The notes beneath the pieces are model-generated. The model saw only the letters and a program-made list of their open reading frames with translations. It did not search any database and had not been told where the DNA came from. From NCBI RefSeq assembly GCF_902143515.1, contig NZ_CABFVD010000009.1, positions 57,494-121,493 on the forward strand: a stretch of DNA of 64,000 nucleotides. The letters run 5' to 3'. This document shows, in pieces, positions 63,493 to 64,000 of this stretch. Source of the DNA: Hathewaya massiliensis (GTDB taxonomy: Bacteria; Bacillota; Clostridia; Clostridiales; Clostridiaceae). A program made the position numbers and the translations under genes. Position 1 is the first letter of the stretch. Each line of letters opens with the position of its first letter.

Positions 63493-63533
63493 GGTCCACA
63501 CTATACATGCGACTTTCATCGCATACAGCGTTC
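63493..63533 (-). mobile_element. Probable group II intron scrap (conserved stem-loop only)
   Basis: On the minus strand GAACGCTGTATGCGATG, AAAG, TCGCATGTATAGTGTGGACC closely follows the well-known bacterial group II intron hairpin of the form GCCGTATGCGATGAAAGTCG and its complement. Only this piece is present; no reverse transcriptase frame is seen nearby. Confidence 0.5.
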
Positions 63534-64000
63534 TATCGACAATAGGAATTTTATATTAGGAAGCCATTAATATTTTACTACATATCTCTATCTTTTTTGG
63601 CATATATTACTTTAATCTATAAATGTTTAATTTATTATTATATTTTTCCTTTAGGCTTTATAATAATTAAATTTCTCATTAAATATTTCTAATTAAATAA
63701 AAAAATAAGGAAAACTTCTTATAAAATAACTTATGTATAATTGTTTCACAGATTCATTAATACCTTCCACAACATAATCCAGATATGTGCCTTTATTATT
63801 TTATCACTTGAAAAAACATTCATAATACAAATAGGTTTTTAATTTATATTATGTTTATTGATAATAAAAATTATCACTAGTGTTTAATTAATGGATTGAA
63901 AATCCTATTGACAATAATAACTTGTAATAAATTTCTATGTGTACCAGCAATATATAAATGAAAATAGTCAGCACCTTTGCTTTAATATAATTACCACAAT
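63534..64000. other. AT-rich terminal stretch without a recognised gene
   Basis: I see no reading frame with a ribosome site and no repeat-family copy. The words TCGACAATAGGAAT (63537-63550) and TTGACAATAATAA (63908-63920) are similar but too short to be called terminal repeats. Confidence 0.4.

Noticed and set aside
63493..64000. Complete group II intron or insertion sequence
   Set aside because: No reverse transcriptase or transposase frame, no domain V/VI sequence and no terminal repeats in the remaining bases.

Overview
This window is AT-rich (low GC) DNA from a spore-forming, anaerobic firmicute, most likely a Clostridium in the strict sense. I infer this from AGGAGG-type ribosome sites, frequent TTG and GTG starts, an AGA/ATA-rich codon style, spore-cortex style enzymes (PdaA-like deacetylase, LysM-GH18 hydrolase), a siroheme sulfite reductase with ferredoxin clusters, aspartate fermentation genes and a luxS-linked mccBA operon under a cysteine T-box. 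The large secreted subtilase and the leucine-rich/Ig-like surface protein would fit the C. tetani / C. botulinum side of the genus. The species call is inference only. It looks like ordinary chromosome: no rRNA, tRNA, prophage, intact insertion sequence or CRISPR array was seen.

Layout. 1-7.4 kb: start of a chemotaxis receptor, a stand-alone Lon-type protease, an Xaa-Pro aminopeptidase, a 5-formyl-THF cyclo-ligase, a two-domain sulfurtransferase and an AEC-family permease whose 5' end looks frameshifted. 7.6-11.1 kb: a coiled-coil membrane protein with a polysaccharide deacetylase, a cysteine-rich CAP protein, and a heavy-metal exporter with a palindromic operator at its promoter. 11.5-20.7 kb: two oligopeptide/nickel-type ABC importers facing each other across a shared terminator; only the second one has ATPase genes. 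21-27 kb: a kinase-fold protein, then luxS, mccA, mccB and a methyltransferase, all on the minus strand behind a cysteine T-box, with a sulfite reductase reading the other way. Together these form a sulfide / cysteine / methionine recycling locus. 27-41 kb: small conserved proteins, PdaA, a MATE pump, a HAD phosphatase, two convergent TPR proteins, a secreted amidase, a TtcA-like PP-loop enzyme, a PfkB kinase, an Mrr-fold protein and a LysM-GH18 hydrolase. 41-50 kb: exodeoxyribonuclease, an IseA-like wall protein, aspartase divergent from a dicarboxylate/amino-acid symporter, RecQ, a cold-shock protein and a YghZ-type aldo-keto reductase. 50.7-55.3 kb: a membrane-anchored NlpC-like protein, a two-component system and a DUF1002 secreted protein. 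55.5-64 kb: an EamA transporter, then an LRR/Big_4 surface protein and a C5a-peptidase-like subtilase in one operon. Upstream of these lie a truncated gene fragment and what looks like a group II intron scrap.

The most interesting non-genic signals are: a mosaic family of structured intergenic repeats scattered through the whole window; a hairpin that appears to bring a distant Shine-Dalgarno sequence next to the ygfA start codon; a metal-exporter operator; and a long perfect hairpin just upstream of the LRR/subtilase operon with no room for a promoter between hairpin and gene.
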